NCBI GenBank assembly: GCA_030448085.1
Contig: JAUJNU010000003.1
Coordinates: 37,143 to 101,142, forward strand
Direction: 5' to 3'
Length of the DNA: 64,000 nucleotides
Origin: Actinomycetota bacterium
Lineage (GTDB): Bacteria > Actinomycetota > UBA4738 > CADDZG01 > WHSQ01
Position 1 is the first letter of the stretch. Every line of letters starts with the position of its first letter. Shown piece after piece: positions 9,684-20,175 of this stretch. A model generated the notes under the pieces. That model was given only the letters and a program-made list of their open reading frames with translations. It did no database searches and was not told the DNA's origin. The translations under genes and the position numbers were made by a program.

Positions 9684-10460
9684 CTAATGACCGGTGAAGC
9701 GGGGCGGACGACGTTCGGCGCGGGCAGCCAGGCCCTCCTGTAGATCGGCGCTCGCGTACGCCTCCGCGACCAGCCGGTCGACCTCGCTCGTTCGCTCGGG
9801 GAGGGCGCGGCGAGCACCAGCGAGGTGATCGAGCGTCGCTTGTATCGCCGCCTTGGCCCCTCGCACGGAAAGAGGGGCTAGTCCCGCGATCCCCGTTGCC
9901 AATGCGCTCGTCTCCGCCTCGAGCGAGTCGACGGGCACGCTCTTCGTGACGAGACCCGCTCCTGCTCCCTGCTCTCCGGAAAGGATGCTCCCGGCCATGA
10001 GGACCTCCTTGGCCAGCGCCGGCCCCGCGAGCAGGACGAGACGCTCGACGTTCTCGTAGTTGACGACGATCCCCAGGCTGGTGGAAGGGATACCGAGCTT
10101 CGCGTCGGATGCAGCCACCCTGAAGTCGCAGACTGTGGCGAGCTGGAAGCCGCCTCCTAAGGCCGCTCCCTTTATCGAGGCGATCACGGGTGACGGGTGC
10201 CGGGCGACGCTCTCCAGCATCCGCTCGAACGAGACAACGAAGTCGGCGGCCCCCGAAGTGACCGCAGCGAAGTCAGCGCCGGCGCAGAAGATCTTTCCCG
10301 CGCCCTGGAGGACTATGGCCCTGGCGTCACGGGAGCCGGGCTCGGCGAGCGTGTCATTGATCCGATCGCACAGCTCGATGGAGAGCGCGTTCCGCGCTTC
10401 AGGCCGGTTGAGCGTGAGTGTGACGATCCCATCGGACTCGGAGCGGAGGAGCTGAGTCAC
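9684..10460 (-). CDS. Enoyl-CoA hydratase/isomerase (crotonase) family protein
   Basis: A 258-residue crotonase-fold enzyme acting on acyl-CoA thioesters. The first half of the oxyanion hole is GAGKIFCAGADFAAV and the second is IKGAALGGGFQLATVCDFRVA. The usual Glu in the PExxLG stretch is missing: the segment reads KLGIPSTSLGIV, so classical hydration is doubtful and isomerase, thioesterase or C-C cleavage chemistry is possible. Start GTG 10460 lies just after the biotin-carrier gene (stop 10465), so the two form one transcription unit. Product is probably cytosolic. Substrate unknown. Confidence 0.85.
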   Translation of the reverse strand: MTQLLRSESDGIVTLTLNRPEARNALSIELCDRINDTLAEPGSRDARAIVLQGAGKIFCAGADFAAVTSGAADFVVSFERMLESVARHPSPVIASIKGAALGGGFQLATVCDFRVAASDAKLGIPSTSLGIVVNYENVERLVLLAGPALAKEVLMAGSILSGEQGAGAGLVTKSVPVDSLEAETSALATGIAGLAPLSVRGAKAAIQATLDHLAGARRALPERTSEVDRLVAEAYASADLQEGLAARAERRPPRFTGH

Positions 10461-10464
10461 CGCC

Positions 10465-10676
10465 TCACTCGATCGTCGCGATCAGGTCGCCCTCCTGGAC
10501 GACTCCGCCCTCGGCCACGGCGACCTCTGTGACCCTGCCGGCGACCGGTGCTTCGACGGGGATCTCCATCTTCATCGACTCGAGGATGCACAGGGTGGCT
10601 CCCTCCTCGACCTGATCCCCTTCGGCAACGACCACCTTCCACACATTCGCGACCATCTCTGCCAGCACTTCTTCGC

Positions 10677-10680
<4 letters not shown>
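10465..10680 (-). CDS. Biotin carboxyl carrier (biotin/lipoyl attachment) domain protein
   Basis: A stand-alone 71-residue biotinyl domain. The attachment motif is ESMKMEIP, with the biotinylated Lys between two Met residues, followed by VEAPVAGRVTEVAVAEG and GDLIATIE. It would carry CO2 between a biotin carboxylase and the carboxyltransferase encoded 1.7 kb upstream on the same strand. Start ATG overlaps the BKACE stop by 4 nt. No biotin carboxylase subunit is in the window. Confidence 0.9.
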
Positions 10681-11570
<890 letters not shown>

Positions 11571-11573
11571 GCC

Positions 11574-12371
11574 TCAGGCGCTCCCGCGCGAAGGCAGACC
11601 ATCGAACAGGCTGGTCTCGGTCAGTGCGGAAGGAGCCCCCCGCAGCCGGTACTCCTCATATCCGAACCCCGACTCGAAGAATTCGGGAGGGATGGTAAGG
11701 AAGAACGAGCTCGGTGGGATCTGACTGGCGTGCGCGGCCATGGCTCGTCGCTTGGCGGGCAGATGAGCCCTCACGTCGAGCGTCAGGGTGATGGTTGCCT
11801 CGGGCACACCGAGCTCGATGTCATCGTCCGGCATGTCGTCGATGCCCATCGCCCGCATCGCCTCGGCCATCCGCTCGATCCTCTCGCGGGCAACGACGCT
11901 CTCGTAGACCTTGGGGGTCCCGGCGATGGCCGCCGCTCTAACTCCTACGTGATGGACCTTCATGTGATCTGGATGCCCGTAGGTCCCGTTCTCGTCGTAG
12001 ATCGTCAGCACGTCGGCATTCTCTTCTTCGAGGATCCGGGTGAGGCGAGCGGCGGCCTCTTCGACGTCGGCTTGCCAGAACGAGCCGGGGTGATCGTTCT
12101 CGGGCGTCCCCATCATGCCCGAGTCGACGTATCCGAGGAACTCGACGCGCGCGGCACCGAGGATCGCGGCCGCCTCTTCCTGCTCCTTGACCCTCCGGTC
12201 CCCCAAGGTCTCCCCTTCCTCCAGGAATCCCTCTTCCACCTCGCCATTCTCACCACGAGTGGCGCAAACGAGGACGACGCGGTGCCCATCCTGGGCGGCC
12301 TGCAGCATCGTGCCGCCACAGGAGATGGCTTCGTCGTCCGGGTGGGCGTGGAAGAAGACGATGGTCGACAT
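11574..12371 (-). CDS. PIG-L/LmbE family zinc deacetylase
   Basis: A 265-residue zinc-dependent N-deacetylase or amidase. Metal ligands are in FFHAHPDDEA (HPDD) and NGTYGHPDHMKVH (HPDH). The family includes MshB and Mca of mycothiol metabolism, and the host probably makes mycothiol because a mycoredoxin and SigR/RsrA are present. The sequence is a generic LmbE protein, however, and lacks enough signature to call either. The predicted leaderless promoter at 12379-12384 would make it the first gene of a unit with the BKACE enzyme, biotin carrier and crotonase. Confidence 0.85.
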   Translation of the reverse strand: MSTIVFFHAHPDDEAISCGGTMLQAAQDGHRVVLVCATRGENGEVEEGFLEEGETLGDRRVKEQEEAAAILGAARVEFLGYVDSGMMGTPENDHPGSFWQADVEEAAARLTRILEEENADVLTIYDENGTYGHPDHMKVHHVGVRAAAIAGTPKVYESVVARERIERMAEAMRAMGIDDMPDDDIELGVPEATITLTLDVRAHLPAKRRAMAAHASQIPPSSFFLTIPPEFFESGFGYEEYRLRGAPSALTETSLFDGLPSRGSA

Positions 12372-12378
12372 ACGGAGA

Positions 12379-12384
12379 ACCCTA
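12379..12384 (-). promoter_or_regulatory. Predicted -10 box, leaderless start of the PIG-L gene
   Basis: TAGGGT on the minus strand ends 7 nt before ATG 12371. Confidence 0.4.
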
Positions 12385-12413
12385 CGCGCCGAGCGGCCTC
12401 GGGGACAGAGTCT

Positions 12414-14031
12414 TCATACGGGAAGCACACCGTGCTTGCGCCACGGCCTCTCTACCTTCTTCGTAGCCGCGGATTCGAGGCCCCTGGCGATCACCGACCT
12501 CGTGTCCGCCGGGTCGATCAGGTCATCGACGAAAGACCAGCCTGCGGCGACATACGGGGAGATCTGCTCGCGGATGATGGCAACCATGTTGTTGCGGGCA
12601 TCCGCTTGCTGATCCTCGGGCAGGCCCTCGATCTGCTTGCGGAAGATGATGTTCACCGCGCCCTCGGGGCCCATCACCGATATCTCCGCGGTGGGCCAGG
12701 CCACGATCAGGTCGGGCTCGAAGGCGCGACCGTTCATCACGTAGTAGCCGGCTCCATAACCCTTGCGCATCACCACGGTGATCTTCGGGACCGTCGCCTC
12801 GGAGACGGCGAAGAGCATCTTCGCGCCGTGGCGGATGATCCCCTGCTTCTCGACCGCGCTGCCCACGAGGAAGCCGGGACAGTCCATCAGGAACACGAGT
12901 GGGATCCCGTAGGCGTCGCAGAGCCACACGAATCGAGCGGCTTTGTCGGCGCTGTTCACGTCGAGCGCCGCCCAGGAACTTAGGCTGGTTCGCAACTATC
13001 CCTACGGGTCTCCCTCCGATGCGAGCGAAGCCCGTGACGACGCTCTTGGCCCAGTCGGGCTTCATGGGGAAGAAGTCGCCGTCGTCCACGATCGACGCGA
13101 TCACCTTGTGCACGTCGTAAGCCTGGCGGGGGTTGGCCGGGACGATGTCATAGAGGTCCTCGCACCGCCTGTCCACGGGGTCGGAGACCTCCGCTATCGG
13201 GGGCGGAAGGAGGTTCGAGGACGGGAAGTAGGAGAGGTATTTCCGCACCGCATCGAGGCAGGCGCGATCGTCGGGGACCTCGAGGTCTGCGACGCCCGAG
13301 ATCTTGCAGTGGACCTTGGAGCCGCCCATGTCCTCGGCGGTGACTTCTTCCCCAACCGCGGCCTTGACCAGATGGGGGCCGGCCAGCGCCATGTTGGAGT
13401 TGCCCTTCACCATCGGAACGAAGTCGGCGAGGCCGGGGATGTATGCGGTGCCGGCGGCTCCGGGCCCCATCATCGCGGCCACCTGCGGGACGACGCCGCT
13501 CATGATGACCTGCTCGCGGAAGAGGTCACCCGTGCGGGCGAACATGGAGCCGGTGGCTTCCTGGATGCGCGCGCCGGCCGAGTCGATCAGCCACACGAGC
13601 GGCATGCGCTCGCGAAGGGCCAGCTCGCGGATCCGAGTCGCCTTCAGCTCGGTCACCATGCCCATGGACCCAGCCATCACGGTGAAGTCGTAGGCGACGA
13701 GCGCCACGGGGCGCCCATCCACCTTCCCGACGCCGGTTATGACACCGTCTGCCGGTGTGTGCTTCCCCTGCATCTGAGGCGACTGCGACTGATGGTGCGC
13801 GAGGAGGCCTAGCTCGGTGAAGGTGCCCTCATCGAACAGGAGGCCCAGGCGCTCGCGGGCGGTGAGCTTCCCGGCGTCATGCTGGCGTTGGACCTTCTCA
13901 GACCCCCCCATCCCGCGGGCCCTCGTCTTCTTCTCCTCGAGCTCTGCTGCCATAGCCCGCATGTCGGGGCCGTCATAGGAGTAAGTGATCGAGGGGCGTG
14001 CCGGAGCTCCAGCCTCGGGCGCGTCGGGCAT
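12414..14031 (-). CDS. Acyl-CoA carboxylase carboxyltransferase (beta) subunit, one frameshift
   Basis: Transfers CO2 from biotin to acetyl-, propionyl- or another acyl-CoA. It is about 540 residues, normal for the family. The N-terminal half has TARERLGLLFDEGTFTELG and LVWLIDSAGARIQEATG. The C-terminal half has PLVFLMDCPGFLVGS, MRKGYGAGYYVMNGR and AWPTAEISVMGPEGAVN. The frame breaks near 12975, inside the conserved stretch PKFLGGALDVNSADKAARF; a missing base or two restores it. Start ATG 14031 is chosen for its upstream AAGGATGGTGAG. It belongs with the nearby biotin carrier; the biotin carboxylase partner must lie elsewhere. The acyl substrate is not evident. Confidence 0.88.
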
Positions 14032-14114
14032 GGTCTCACCATCCTTGTCCTGGAGCCCTTCGCCGGTGCTGCGCACCGAAGTCTTCCGGGGCTCGCTCAG
14101 CCGAGGCTACAGCT

Positions 14115-14900
14115 TCAACGTCCCTTCCAAGAGGGGTCCCGCTTCTGGAGGAACGCGCTCACCCCTTCGATCGTGTCCTCGGACTCGAGGCACACCGTCA
14201 GCATCCCCGCGAGGTACTCCACCGAGGCATCGAAATCCATGTCCTCGGCCTTGTAGAAAGAGCGCTTCCCGAGAGCGGTGACGAGGGGGCTTTTGCTCAT
14301 GAGCGCCTGCGCAAGGTCGGCCACGGTCGTGTCGAGGGCATCCGGCTCCGCCACACGGTTCACGAACCCCCACCTCAGACCCTCGTCTGCGGGGACGCGG
14401 CGGCCCGTGAGCATCAGGTCGAGCGCTACCTTGCGCGGGATGTCGCGCTGGATGAGAGCAGTGATCATGAACGGCCACAGGCCGAGGTTGATCTCCGGGG
14501 TCCCCATCTCGCAGGTCGAAACGGCGACGACGAGATCGCAGGCGAGCATCAGCCCGAACCCCCCGGCCAGGGCATGCCCATTGACCCTCGCAACTATCGG
14601 AAGCCGGGATCGCCTCATCTGCGAGAACAGCCCCGCCACCTCCGCCCTCTCGAAGTGCTGCGCCACCCGGCCCCCATCGGACATGCCGCCGAGGTCCCCT
14701 CCGGCGCAGAACGCTTTCTCGCCCGCCCCCGTAAGGACCATCACCCTCACGTCGTCTCGCTCTTCCATAGCCGCGAGAGAGACGGCGATGCCCCTCACCA
14801 CCTCGGGGCTGAGGGCGTTGCGACGCTCCGGTCGGTCGATCGTGACGGTGCCCACACCACCACTGACGGCGGTGACTACCGGGGATGAGGCTTCGGTCAA
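14115..14900 (-). CDS. Enoyl-CoA hydratase/isomerase family protein
   Basis: A 261-residue crotonase. It has GAGEKAFCAGGDLGGMSDGG and VNGHALAGGFGLMLACDLVVA (oxyanion hole) and keeps the conserved Glu in MGTPEINLGLWP, unlike the paralogue at 9.7 kb. It overlaps the upstream helix-turn-helix/coiled-coil gene by 4 nt and precedes the carboxyltransferase by 83 nt on the same strand. A hydratase in acyl-CoA degradation is the likely role. Confidence 0.88.
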   Translation of the reverse strand: MTEASSPVVTAVSGGVGTVTIDRPERRNALSPEVVRGIAVSLAAMEERDDVRVMVLTGAGEKAFCAGGDLGGMSDGGRVAQHFERAEVAGLFSQMRRSRLPIVARVNGHALAGGFGLMLACDLVVAVSTCEMGTPEINLGLWPFMITALIQRDIPRKVALDLMLTGRRVPADEGLRWGFVNRVAEPDALDTTVADLAQALMSKSPLVTALGKRSFYKAEDMDFDASVEYLAGMLTVCLESEDTIEGVSAFLQKRDPSWKGR

Positions 14901-15550
14901 GCGCTTCCGGAACGAAGTATCTCGAGAACGGCTCTCGCGTCATCGTCCGCCACGGGGGTCGGGGCCGCCGGCTGAGAGCGCTGACCGCTGGACCCACGAG
15001 CCGGGTGAGGGTCGAGCGCAAGCTTGAGGTTCTCCTCCGTCCGCTGCAATGCTTCCTCGGCCGCACGCAGCTTTATCCGGAGACTCGCCTCGCGCTCTTC
15101 GGCCGCGTCGAGGGCCGCTTGCAACTCCTCCTCGCGCTTCCGAAGCTGTTCGCCGACGGTGGCGAAAGCTTCGACCTGCGCCGCCCGGAGCGCGTCGTCC
15201 CGCCCCAGCTCGAGGAGCCGGTCGACGACAGACCGGCCGAGGTCCTCGTAGTCGAGGCGGACCGTCTTCTTCGCCGACCGACCCGGCAGGGACGCCTCGG
15301 CGTCCGAGAGGACGACGGGGTCTTTGGACTTGATATCGATGATCGTGTCGCGACCCCTGCGCCCGCGCTGCTGGATCTCGATCCGTCCGAGGCTCTCGAG
15401 GAGCTTGACTGCCTCGGCGCTGCGGACTGAGTTCAGTCCGGCTTCGGCGGCGACCATGCGTAACTTGCCATGGAAAGTGCCGTCTGGGGAGGCCTGATCG
15501 AGGGCTTGGAGCAACTTGGTTGCTAGTTCGTGCAGGTTCGTGCGCGCCAT
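14897..15550 (-). CDS. Hypothetical protein: winged-helix-like N-terminus plus coiled coil
   Basis: A 217-residue protein not recognised by family. Residues 1-70 look like a winged helix-turn-helix (LHELATKLLQALDQAS, SAEAVKLLESLGRIEIQQ, RRGRDTIIDI). Residues about 105-180 form a Glu/Arg/Ala coiled coil (RKREEELQAALDAAEERE). The C-terminus is Pro/Ser-rich, then acidic. It may be a DNA-binding regulator of the acyl-CoA genes downstream, to which it is coupled by a 4-nt overlap, but this is inference from position. AAGGCGAG precedes the ATG as ribosome site. Confidence 0.65.
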   Translation of the reverse strand: MARTNLHELATKLLQALDQASPDGTFHGKLRMVAAEAGLNSVRSAEAVKLLESLGRIEIQQRGRRGRDTIIDIKSKDPVVLSDAEASLPGRSAKKTVRLDYEDLGRSVVDRLLELGRDDALRAAQVEAFATVGEQLRKREEELQAALDAAEEREASLRIKLRAAEEALQRTEENLKLALDPHPARGSSGQRSQPAAPTPVADDDARAVLEILRSGSA

Positions 15551-15622
15551 AGAACACTCGCCTTAGTAGGGACCGGGGTGCTCGTCACCATACTCTCTGC
15601 CCAGCGCCTAAGTAAGGGAGTT

Positions 15623-15856
15623 TCAGGAACCTCTGATCAACGATCTGATGCGGGACCTGAGCTCGGTCGGACAGGGGTCGGATCCTCTCAGCTTCGAGAG
15701 CAGAGCGGAGAACTCTCGCTCCAAACCGACCCGCTCGTAGCAGGGGGCGCATTCGAGCAAGTGGACCTCGATCTCTTTGCGCTCCGCTGGGCCCAGCACC
15801 TCGCCATCCAGGTAGAGGTAGGCACGGGCCAGCGCCTGCTTACAGTCCTCTTTCAT
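15623..15856 (-). CDS. rsrA: RsrA-like zinc anti-sigma factor
   Basis: A 77-residue zinc-binding anti-sigma factor. The motif [16 protein letters not shown] supplies HxxxCxxC, with an additional Cys at residue 5, the arrangement of redox-sensing ZAS proteins. Disulfide formation releases zinc and the bound sigma factor. It overlaps the SigR gene by 4 nt, the standard order for sigR-rsrA. A second Cys pair typical of Streptomyces RsrA is reduced to one Cys near residue 62. Confidence 0.85.
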   Translation of the reverse strand: MKEDCKQALARAYLYLDGEVLGPAERKEIEVHLLECAPCYERVGLEREFSALLSKLRGSDPCPTELRSRIRSLIRGS

Positions 15857-16512
15857 CGCATCCCGTCTTCACCGGCGCCATCGTCCCCCTTGCGGCCAGT
15901 TGGTGTTTCCCTGGTCCCATTGGGCTGTCCCCTCACGATCCCACGATCCCGGGCTAACTCCCATAACCGCTTCTGCAGCGCCTTTCTTCCCCGGTGGAGC
16001 CGCGACATCACGGTTCCGAGGGGCACATCCATGATCTCCGCCATCTCGGCATAGGAGAAGCCCTCCACATCCGACAGGATGACGGCCATCCGGAACTGCT
16101 CGGGCAGGTCCTGGATGGCATCCAGGATGTCGGAGTCGACGAGCCTATCGAGGACCAGCGTCTCGGGTGTGATCGACATCGAGGGGTCGTGGTCCTTCAG
16201 CTCCCGGTAGAGGTCGAAGTCCTCTACTTCGTCCTGGGACACCTTCTTGGGCTCCCTCTGCTTCTTGCGGTAGGTGTTGATGTAGGCGTTCGTGAGGATC
16301 CGGAAGAGCCATGCCTTGAGGTTCGTCCCCGGCTCGAACCGGGCGAAGGACCGGTACGCCCGCATCATGGTCTCCTGAAGCAGGTCCTCGGCGTCGGCAG
16401 GGTTACGGGTCATCCTGAGAGCCCCGGCGTACAGCGGGTCGAGAAGCGGCAGGGCCTCGTCCTCGAACCTCCGCTTGTCCTCGGCGGGCAGATCCACCCT
16501 GGTGTCAGCCAC
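15853..16512 (-). CDS. sigR: SigR/SigH-type ECF sigma factor
   Basis: Thiol-oxidative-stress sigma factor of 219 residues. Region 2 includes [40 protein letters not shown] and [19 protein letters not shown]. Region 4 includes [19 protein letters not shown] and [19 protein letters not shown]. These are diagnostic of the SigR/SigH subgroup. It normally drives thioredoxin, mycothiol and proteostasis genes. Its start lies 8 nt inside the end of ddl, so it is co-transcribed with cell-wall genes, which is not the usual context. Confidence 0.92.
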   Translation of the reverse strand: MADTRVDLPAEDKRRFEDEALPLLDPLYAGALRMTRNPADAEDLLQETMMRAYRSFARFEPGTNLKAWLFRILTNAYINTYRKKQREPKKVSQDEVEDFDLYRELKDHDPSMSITPETLVLDRLVDSDILDAIQDLPEQFRMAVILSDVEGFSYAEMAEIMDVPLGTVMSRLHRGRKALQKRLWELARDRGIVRGQPNGTRETPTGRKGDDGAGEDGMR

Positions 16513-17710
16513 TGCTCTTCGCTCCCCCCGCGGCTCTCTCGAGCATCCCGGAGTCGAACGAGAACATGAGCTCGGACTTGGAGCGATGGGCGGCGAGGGC
16601 CATCTCGATCAGCTCCTCGAGTAGACCTGCGAACCCGAGGCCCGTTTCCTCCCACAGGTAGAACGAGAACGAGCCCGGGATCGTGTTGATCTCCATGACC
16701 CAGGTCTCCCCCGACTCTTCACGCACGAAAGAGTCGACGCGGGCGACGCCTGCGGCATCGACCGCAGCGAAAGCCCTGAGAGCGTTCGACTGCACCTCTT
16801 TCGTCAGCGCCTCGGATATGGGGGCCGGGATGCGCCTCTCCTGGGAGGCCATGCCTCCCGTGCCTTTGACGCCTGCGTCCTTGCTCCCCGTTGGCTTGCC
16901 CCCCCTCATGTACTTGTCGGAGAAGGAGAGGAACTCCTCCCACGGGACGGGTTGCTCGCAGACCGACGCCCGAAGCTCACGGTCGAAGCCGCCGAGCACG
17001 GAGCAGTTGATCTCGACGCACCCCTCCATGGCCTCCTCGACGAGGATGCGGCGGTCGTAGCGGCGGGCCACCTCGAGCGCTTCCTCCAGCCCGCTTCGGT
17101 CCCGCGCCTTGCCGATGCCGACACTGGAACCGAGCCGGGCCGGCTTCACGAAAGCCGGGTAGCCGATCTCCTTCTCCACCTCTTCGAACACGCCCTCGGG
17201 ATCGTGTCCCAGACGGCGGCTTTCGACGAGGACGTGAGGCACCACGGGGATGCCTGCGGACATGAAGACGGCTTTCATCGCCACCTTGTCCATCCCCACG
17301 GCCGATCCGACGACGCCCGACCCCGTGTAAGGGACGTCCGCCAGCTCGAGGAGCCCCTGGAGTGTCCCGTCCTCTCCGAAGGTCCCGTGGATGGCCGGGA
17401 TGGCGACGTCTAGGGGGACACGCTTCGGCCCCCGCAGGCGCCCTCCCTGGACCTGCAAGCCAGCGCCGGCAGGGGCCAGCATGGCCTCCTCGCCCACCTC
17501 GGCCCAGCGGCCGGAACGGTAGACCTCGAGATCCTGAAGGCGGGATGACGTAAGCCAGCGGCCCTCTCGCGTCACGTATATCGGGACCACCTCGTGGCGG
17601 GGCTGGAGGGCCGCCATCACCTGGTGCGCCGTCACGATCGACACGTCATGCTCCACCGAGCGCCCTCCGAAGATGACCCCCACCGTCAGCTTCGTCGCCA
17701 CTTTCGCCAT
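16505..17710 (-). CDS. ddl: D-alanine--D-alanine ligase
   Basis: Cytosolic ATP-grasp ligase making D-Ala-D-Ala for peptidoglycan. It begins [19 protein letters not shown]. Further motifs are [48 protein letters not shown] and [16 protein letters not shown] (metal-binding Glu/Asn). At 401 residues it is longer than most Ddl (310-380); the extra length is around the omega loop ([19 protein letters not shown]). The loop lacks an obvious D-lactate signature, so D-Ala-D-Ala is the default product. A -10-like box 7 nt before ATG suggests its own leaderless promoter, in addition to read-through from the MurF-like gene 29 nt upstream. Confidence 0.92.
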   Translation of the reverse strand: MAKVATKLTVGVIFGGRSVEHDVSIVTAHQVMAALQPRHEVVPIYVTREGRWLTSSRLQDLEVYRSGRWAEVGEEAMLAPAGAGLQVQGGRLRGPKRVPLDVAIPAIHGTFGEDGTLQGLLELADVPYTGSGVVGSAVGMDKVAMKAVFMSAGIPVVPHVLVESRRLGHDPEGVFEEVEKEIGYPAFVKPARLGSSVGIGKARDRSGLEEALEVARRYDRRILVEEAMEGCVEINCSVLGGFDRELRASVCEQPVPWEEFLSFSDKYMRGGKPTGSKDAGVKGTGGMASQERRIPAPISEALTKEVQSNALRAFAAVDAAGVARVDSFVREESGETWVMEINTIPGSFSFYLWEETGLGFAGLLEELIEMALAAHRSKSELMFSFDSGMLERAAGGAKSSG

Positions 17711-17717
17711 ATCCGTG

Positions 17718-17723
17718 AGTCTA
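17718..17723 (-). promoter_or_regulatory. Predicted -10 box, leaderless start of ddl
   Basis: TAGACT on the minus strand ends 7 nt before ATG 17710. If active, it would also transcribe sigR-rsrA. Confidence 0.45.
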
Positions 17724-17739
17724 AGGGCCGGGTGCGACG

Positions 17740-19320
17740 TTACCTTTGAGGGCCTTCATATTGGTCGGGGAGATCGTTCTCGAAAAGGACCACGTCCCCC
17801 GCTCCGATGAGGCCTTGGAGGATGGCCGTAGCCTCCGCCAGGGAGTCCACCACCTTCACATCGGCCCGGCCCCCGGACGCACCCGCCACGAGCGCTTGCC
17901 TGTTAAGCGGCGCCACGAATATCGCAACGTCGGCCGCGGCACCCGCGAGCCGGCCGAGCTCTTCGTTGGCGGCCGCCTGCTCGGCGCCCAGCTCGACCAT
18001 CCCCGGCGTGATCACGACGCGCTTGCGGGCGGGCATCGAAGCAAGCACCTCGAGCGCAGCGGCGGCACCCACGGGGTTCGAGTTATAGGCGTCGTCGATC
18101 ACGGTGACCCCGCCTGCGCCCTCGATGATCTGGAGGCGGTGCTCCACAGGCTCGAGGCCCGACAGGGACGCGGCGGCGTCCGTCAGCGAGCGCCCGGCGG
18201 CGCTGCTCACGGCCGCCGCCGCCAGGACATTGCTTACCGCGTGCCGTCCAAGGAGCCGCGTGTCCAGATCCGCCGACGAGGCCGATCCCTCGTCGACCAG
18301 CATCATCTTGGTCCCGCGTCTGTGCACCTCCAGCGCCCGCGCCAGCAGCAGGTCGCGCACGGCGGGGTCGAGCCCGAACCTGATCACCCGGAGATCGGTT
18401 CGCACCTCCGGCCACTCCGGCCCCGGGGACGCTCCCGAGGCCATGTCATCGGCCAGGGCCCGAACGCGGAGGTCGTCGACGTTCATGACGGCCACCCCCG
18501 CGGCGGGGAGCGACTGGACGATCTCGTACTTCGCCCTCGTCACGCCCTCTATCGACCCGAAGCTCTCCAGGTGGGCCGGCCCGATCGAAGTGAGCACTCC
18601 TATCGAAGAGGACACGAGCCGGGCGACCTCGGCCACATCTCCGGCATTGCGCGCCCCGATCTCGACCACGAAGTACTTATGGTCATCCCTCAGCCCTTCG
18701 TTGATGGTCCGGGAAACACCGAGCGGGGTGTTGAAGGACGAGGGGGTCGCCAGCACCTCGGCCGGATCGCCCAGGGCCCGGGCGGTGGCGAACTTCGTCG
18801 ACGTCTTACCGAAAGAGCCGGTGATGCCGATGACGAGCGGGTCGACCTGTTCTAGCCTGCGCCGAGCCTGCCTCAGGAAGCGGCCGTTGATCGCCGCCTG
18901 CACCGGGGTCATCGCCACGTCCGATGCGAAGGACCCTGTCCGGGAGCAGGAACATGAGCGTCAACATCACGGCGGCCGTGAGGATGTCGAAGGGTGCCCC
19001 CACGGCAAGATGAACCGCGCCGGCGGGGAGGAGGACGCCGAGCACGGTGATGAGGACCGCCGGGATGATCGTCCGCCACGCCCTCCCCGTCATCACGAGC
19101 GGTTTCTTCGCATCCTTGTAGGGACGGAGGAAGAGGGCTCTGCGGCGATCCTCCGAGCACCAGGCCCGGAACCAGTGGCGCTTGTAGGCCTCCAGCTGGA
19201 AGACGTGGAAGGCCCGGCGGAGCCTCACGAAGTTGAACGCCGCGAACGCCGGGACCACGATGTAAATGATGAGCCTGAGGATCAGCGAGTAGCCGTAGAA
19301 GGGGTCGGCGCGCGCCCATC
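17740..19320 (-). CDS. Membrane-anchored MurF-like Mur ligase, frameshifted
   Basis: A Mur ligase of about 525 residues with an N-terminal membrane domain. The C-terminal 390 residues (17740-18918) are MurF-like: P-loop GITGSFGKTSTKF, LATPSSFNTPLGVSRTINEG, VVEIGARNAGDV, GPAHLESFGS and VIDDAYNSNPVGAAAALEVL. The upstream segment (about 18920-19320) encodes FVRLRRAFHVFQLEAYKRHW, ALFLRPYKDAKKPLVMTG and two hydrophobic helices (TIIPAVLITVLGVLLP, DILTAAVMLTLMFLLP). The frame changes near 18915 and again after the first four codons near 19305, where a GC dinucleotide seems missing. The start ATG overlaps the hydrolase stop (TGATG). Fusion of the two parts is inferred from continuity and from related proteins. 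Confidence 0.75.
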
Positions 19321-20134
19321 AGCGCACTCCGAGGAAGTGCTTGACGACCCTGCAGAAACGTTCGCTCTCGTCGAGGTGCGCGAAGTGCCCGGCCCCCTCG
19401 AAGACGACGAGGCCGGCATCGGGGATGAGCCGCTCCATCGTGCGGGCATGGCTCATGGGAACCGCTTCGTCCTTGCTCCCCCAGACGAGGAGAGTGGAGG
19501 CCTCGATCCGTGGCAGCAGGTCCTTCAGGTCCTCGTTCACCACCTTGACGAGGATCGGGCGGAGGTTGCCCGCAGCCTTGTAGTCGTCGGACGCGATGCG
19601 TTCGTACAGCGCGGCGCGCAGCTTGCGGCCCGGGGGGCCCATCTTCCCTGCGTACCTGCCCGCCTTGGACACCATGCGCTTCGCCCGGGCCGTGGCCGAG
19701 GGAGGCGTCCGCAGCCCCGAAGAGCCCGCAAGGACCAGCTTGTCGACCCATCCCGGGGACGTTGCGGCCAGGTAGAGAGACGTCTTGGCCCCGTAGGAAT
19801 GACCGACGAAATGCGCCCGCTCCACCCCGATCGACCGAAGGGCCGCGGCAACGAAGCCGGCGTAGTCGGCGGTGCCCCAGACACCCTCCGGTAGCGGGGA
19901 GTCGCCGAAACCCGGCAGGTCCAGGGCGATCGTGCGGAAATGGGGGCCGAGACACCTGATCACCGGCGTCATCGACTCGATCCTGCCCCCCCACCCGTGC
20001 AGGATCACCACCGGCTCGCCGCTGCCAGAGTCGTAGAGACGGACGCGCGCGCCGTCTACCTCGAGCGCCCTGGCTCCGTCATCGATGAAGGTCACCGGGT
20101 CATGCTCCCAGACTGCGCTACGGCGCCGGTGCAT
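19319..20134 (-). CDS. Alpha/beta hydrolase
   Basis: A 271-residue serine hydrolase. The oxyanion region is VVILHGWGGRIESM, the nucleophile elbow is FVGHSYGAKTSLYLA, the acid is in VWGSKDEAVPMSHA and the catalytic His is in FEGAGHFAHLDE. The cap region is basic (RAKRMVSKAGRYAGKM). ATG 20134 has GGAAGG upstream; a GTG at 20095 is an alternative and gives a start closer to the fold. It is the first gene of a chain hydrolase-MurF-Ddl-SigR-RsrA, so a link to envelope metabolism is plausible, though the substrate is unknown. Confidence 0.85.
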   Translation of the reverse strand: MHRRRSAVWEHDPVTFIDDGARALEVDGARVRLYDSGSGEPVVILHGWGGRIESMTPVIRCLGPHFRTIALDLPGFGDSPLPEGVWGTADYAGFVAAALRSIGVERAHFVGHSYGAKTSLYLAATSPGWVDKLVLAGSSGLRTPPSATARAKRMVSKAGRYAGKMGPPGRKLRAALYERIASDDYKAAGNLRPILVKVVNEDLKDLLPRIEASTLLVWGSKDEAVPMSHARTMERLIPDAGLVVFEGAGHFAHLDESERFCRVVKHFLGVR

Positions 20135-20175
20135 CTGGTCCCTTCCCCCGTGGTGCGGCTGGCATAGTTCGGTTC

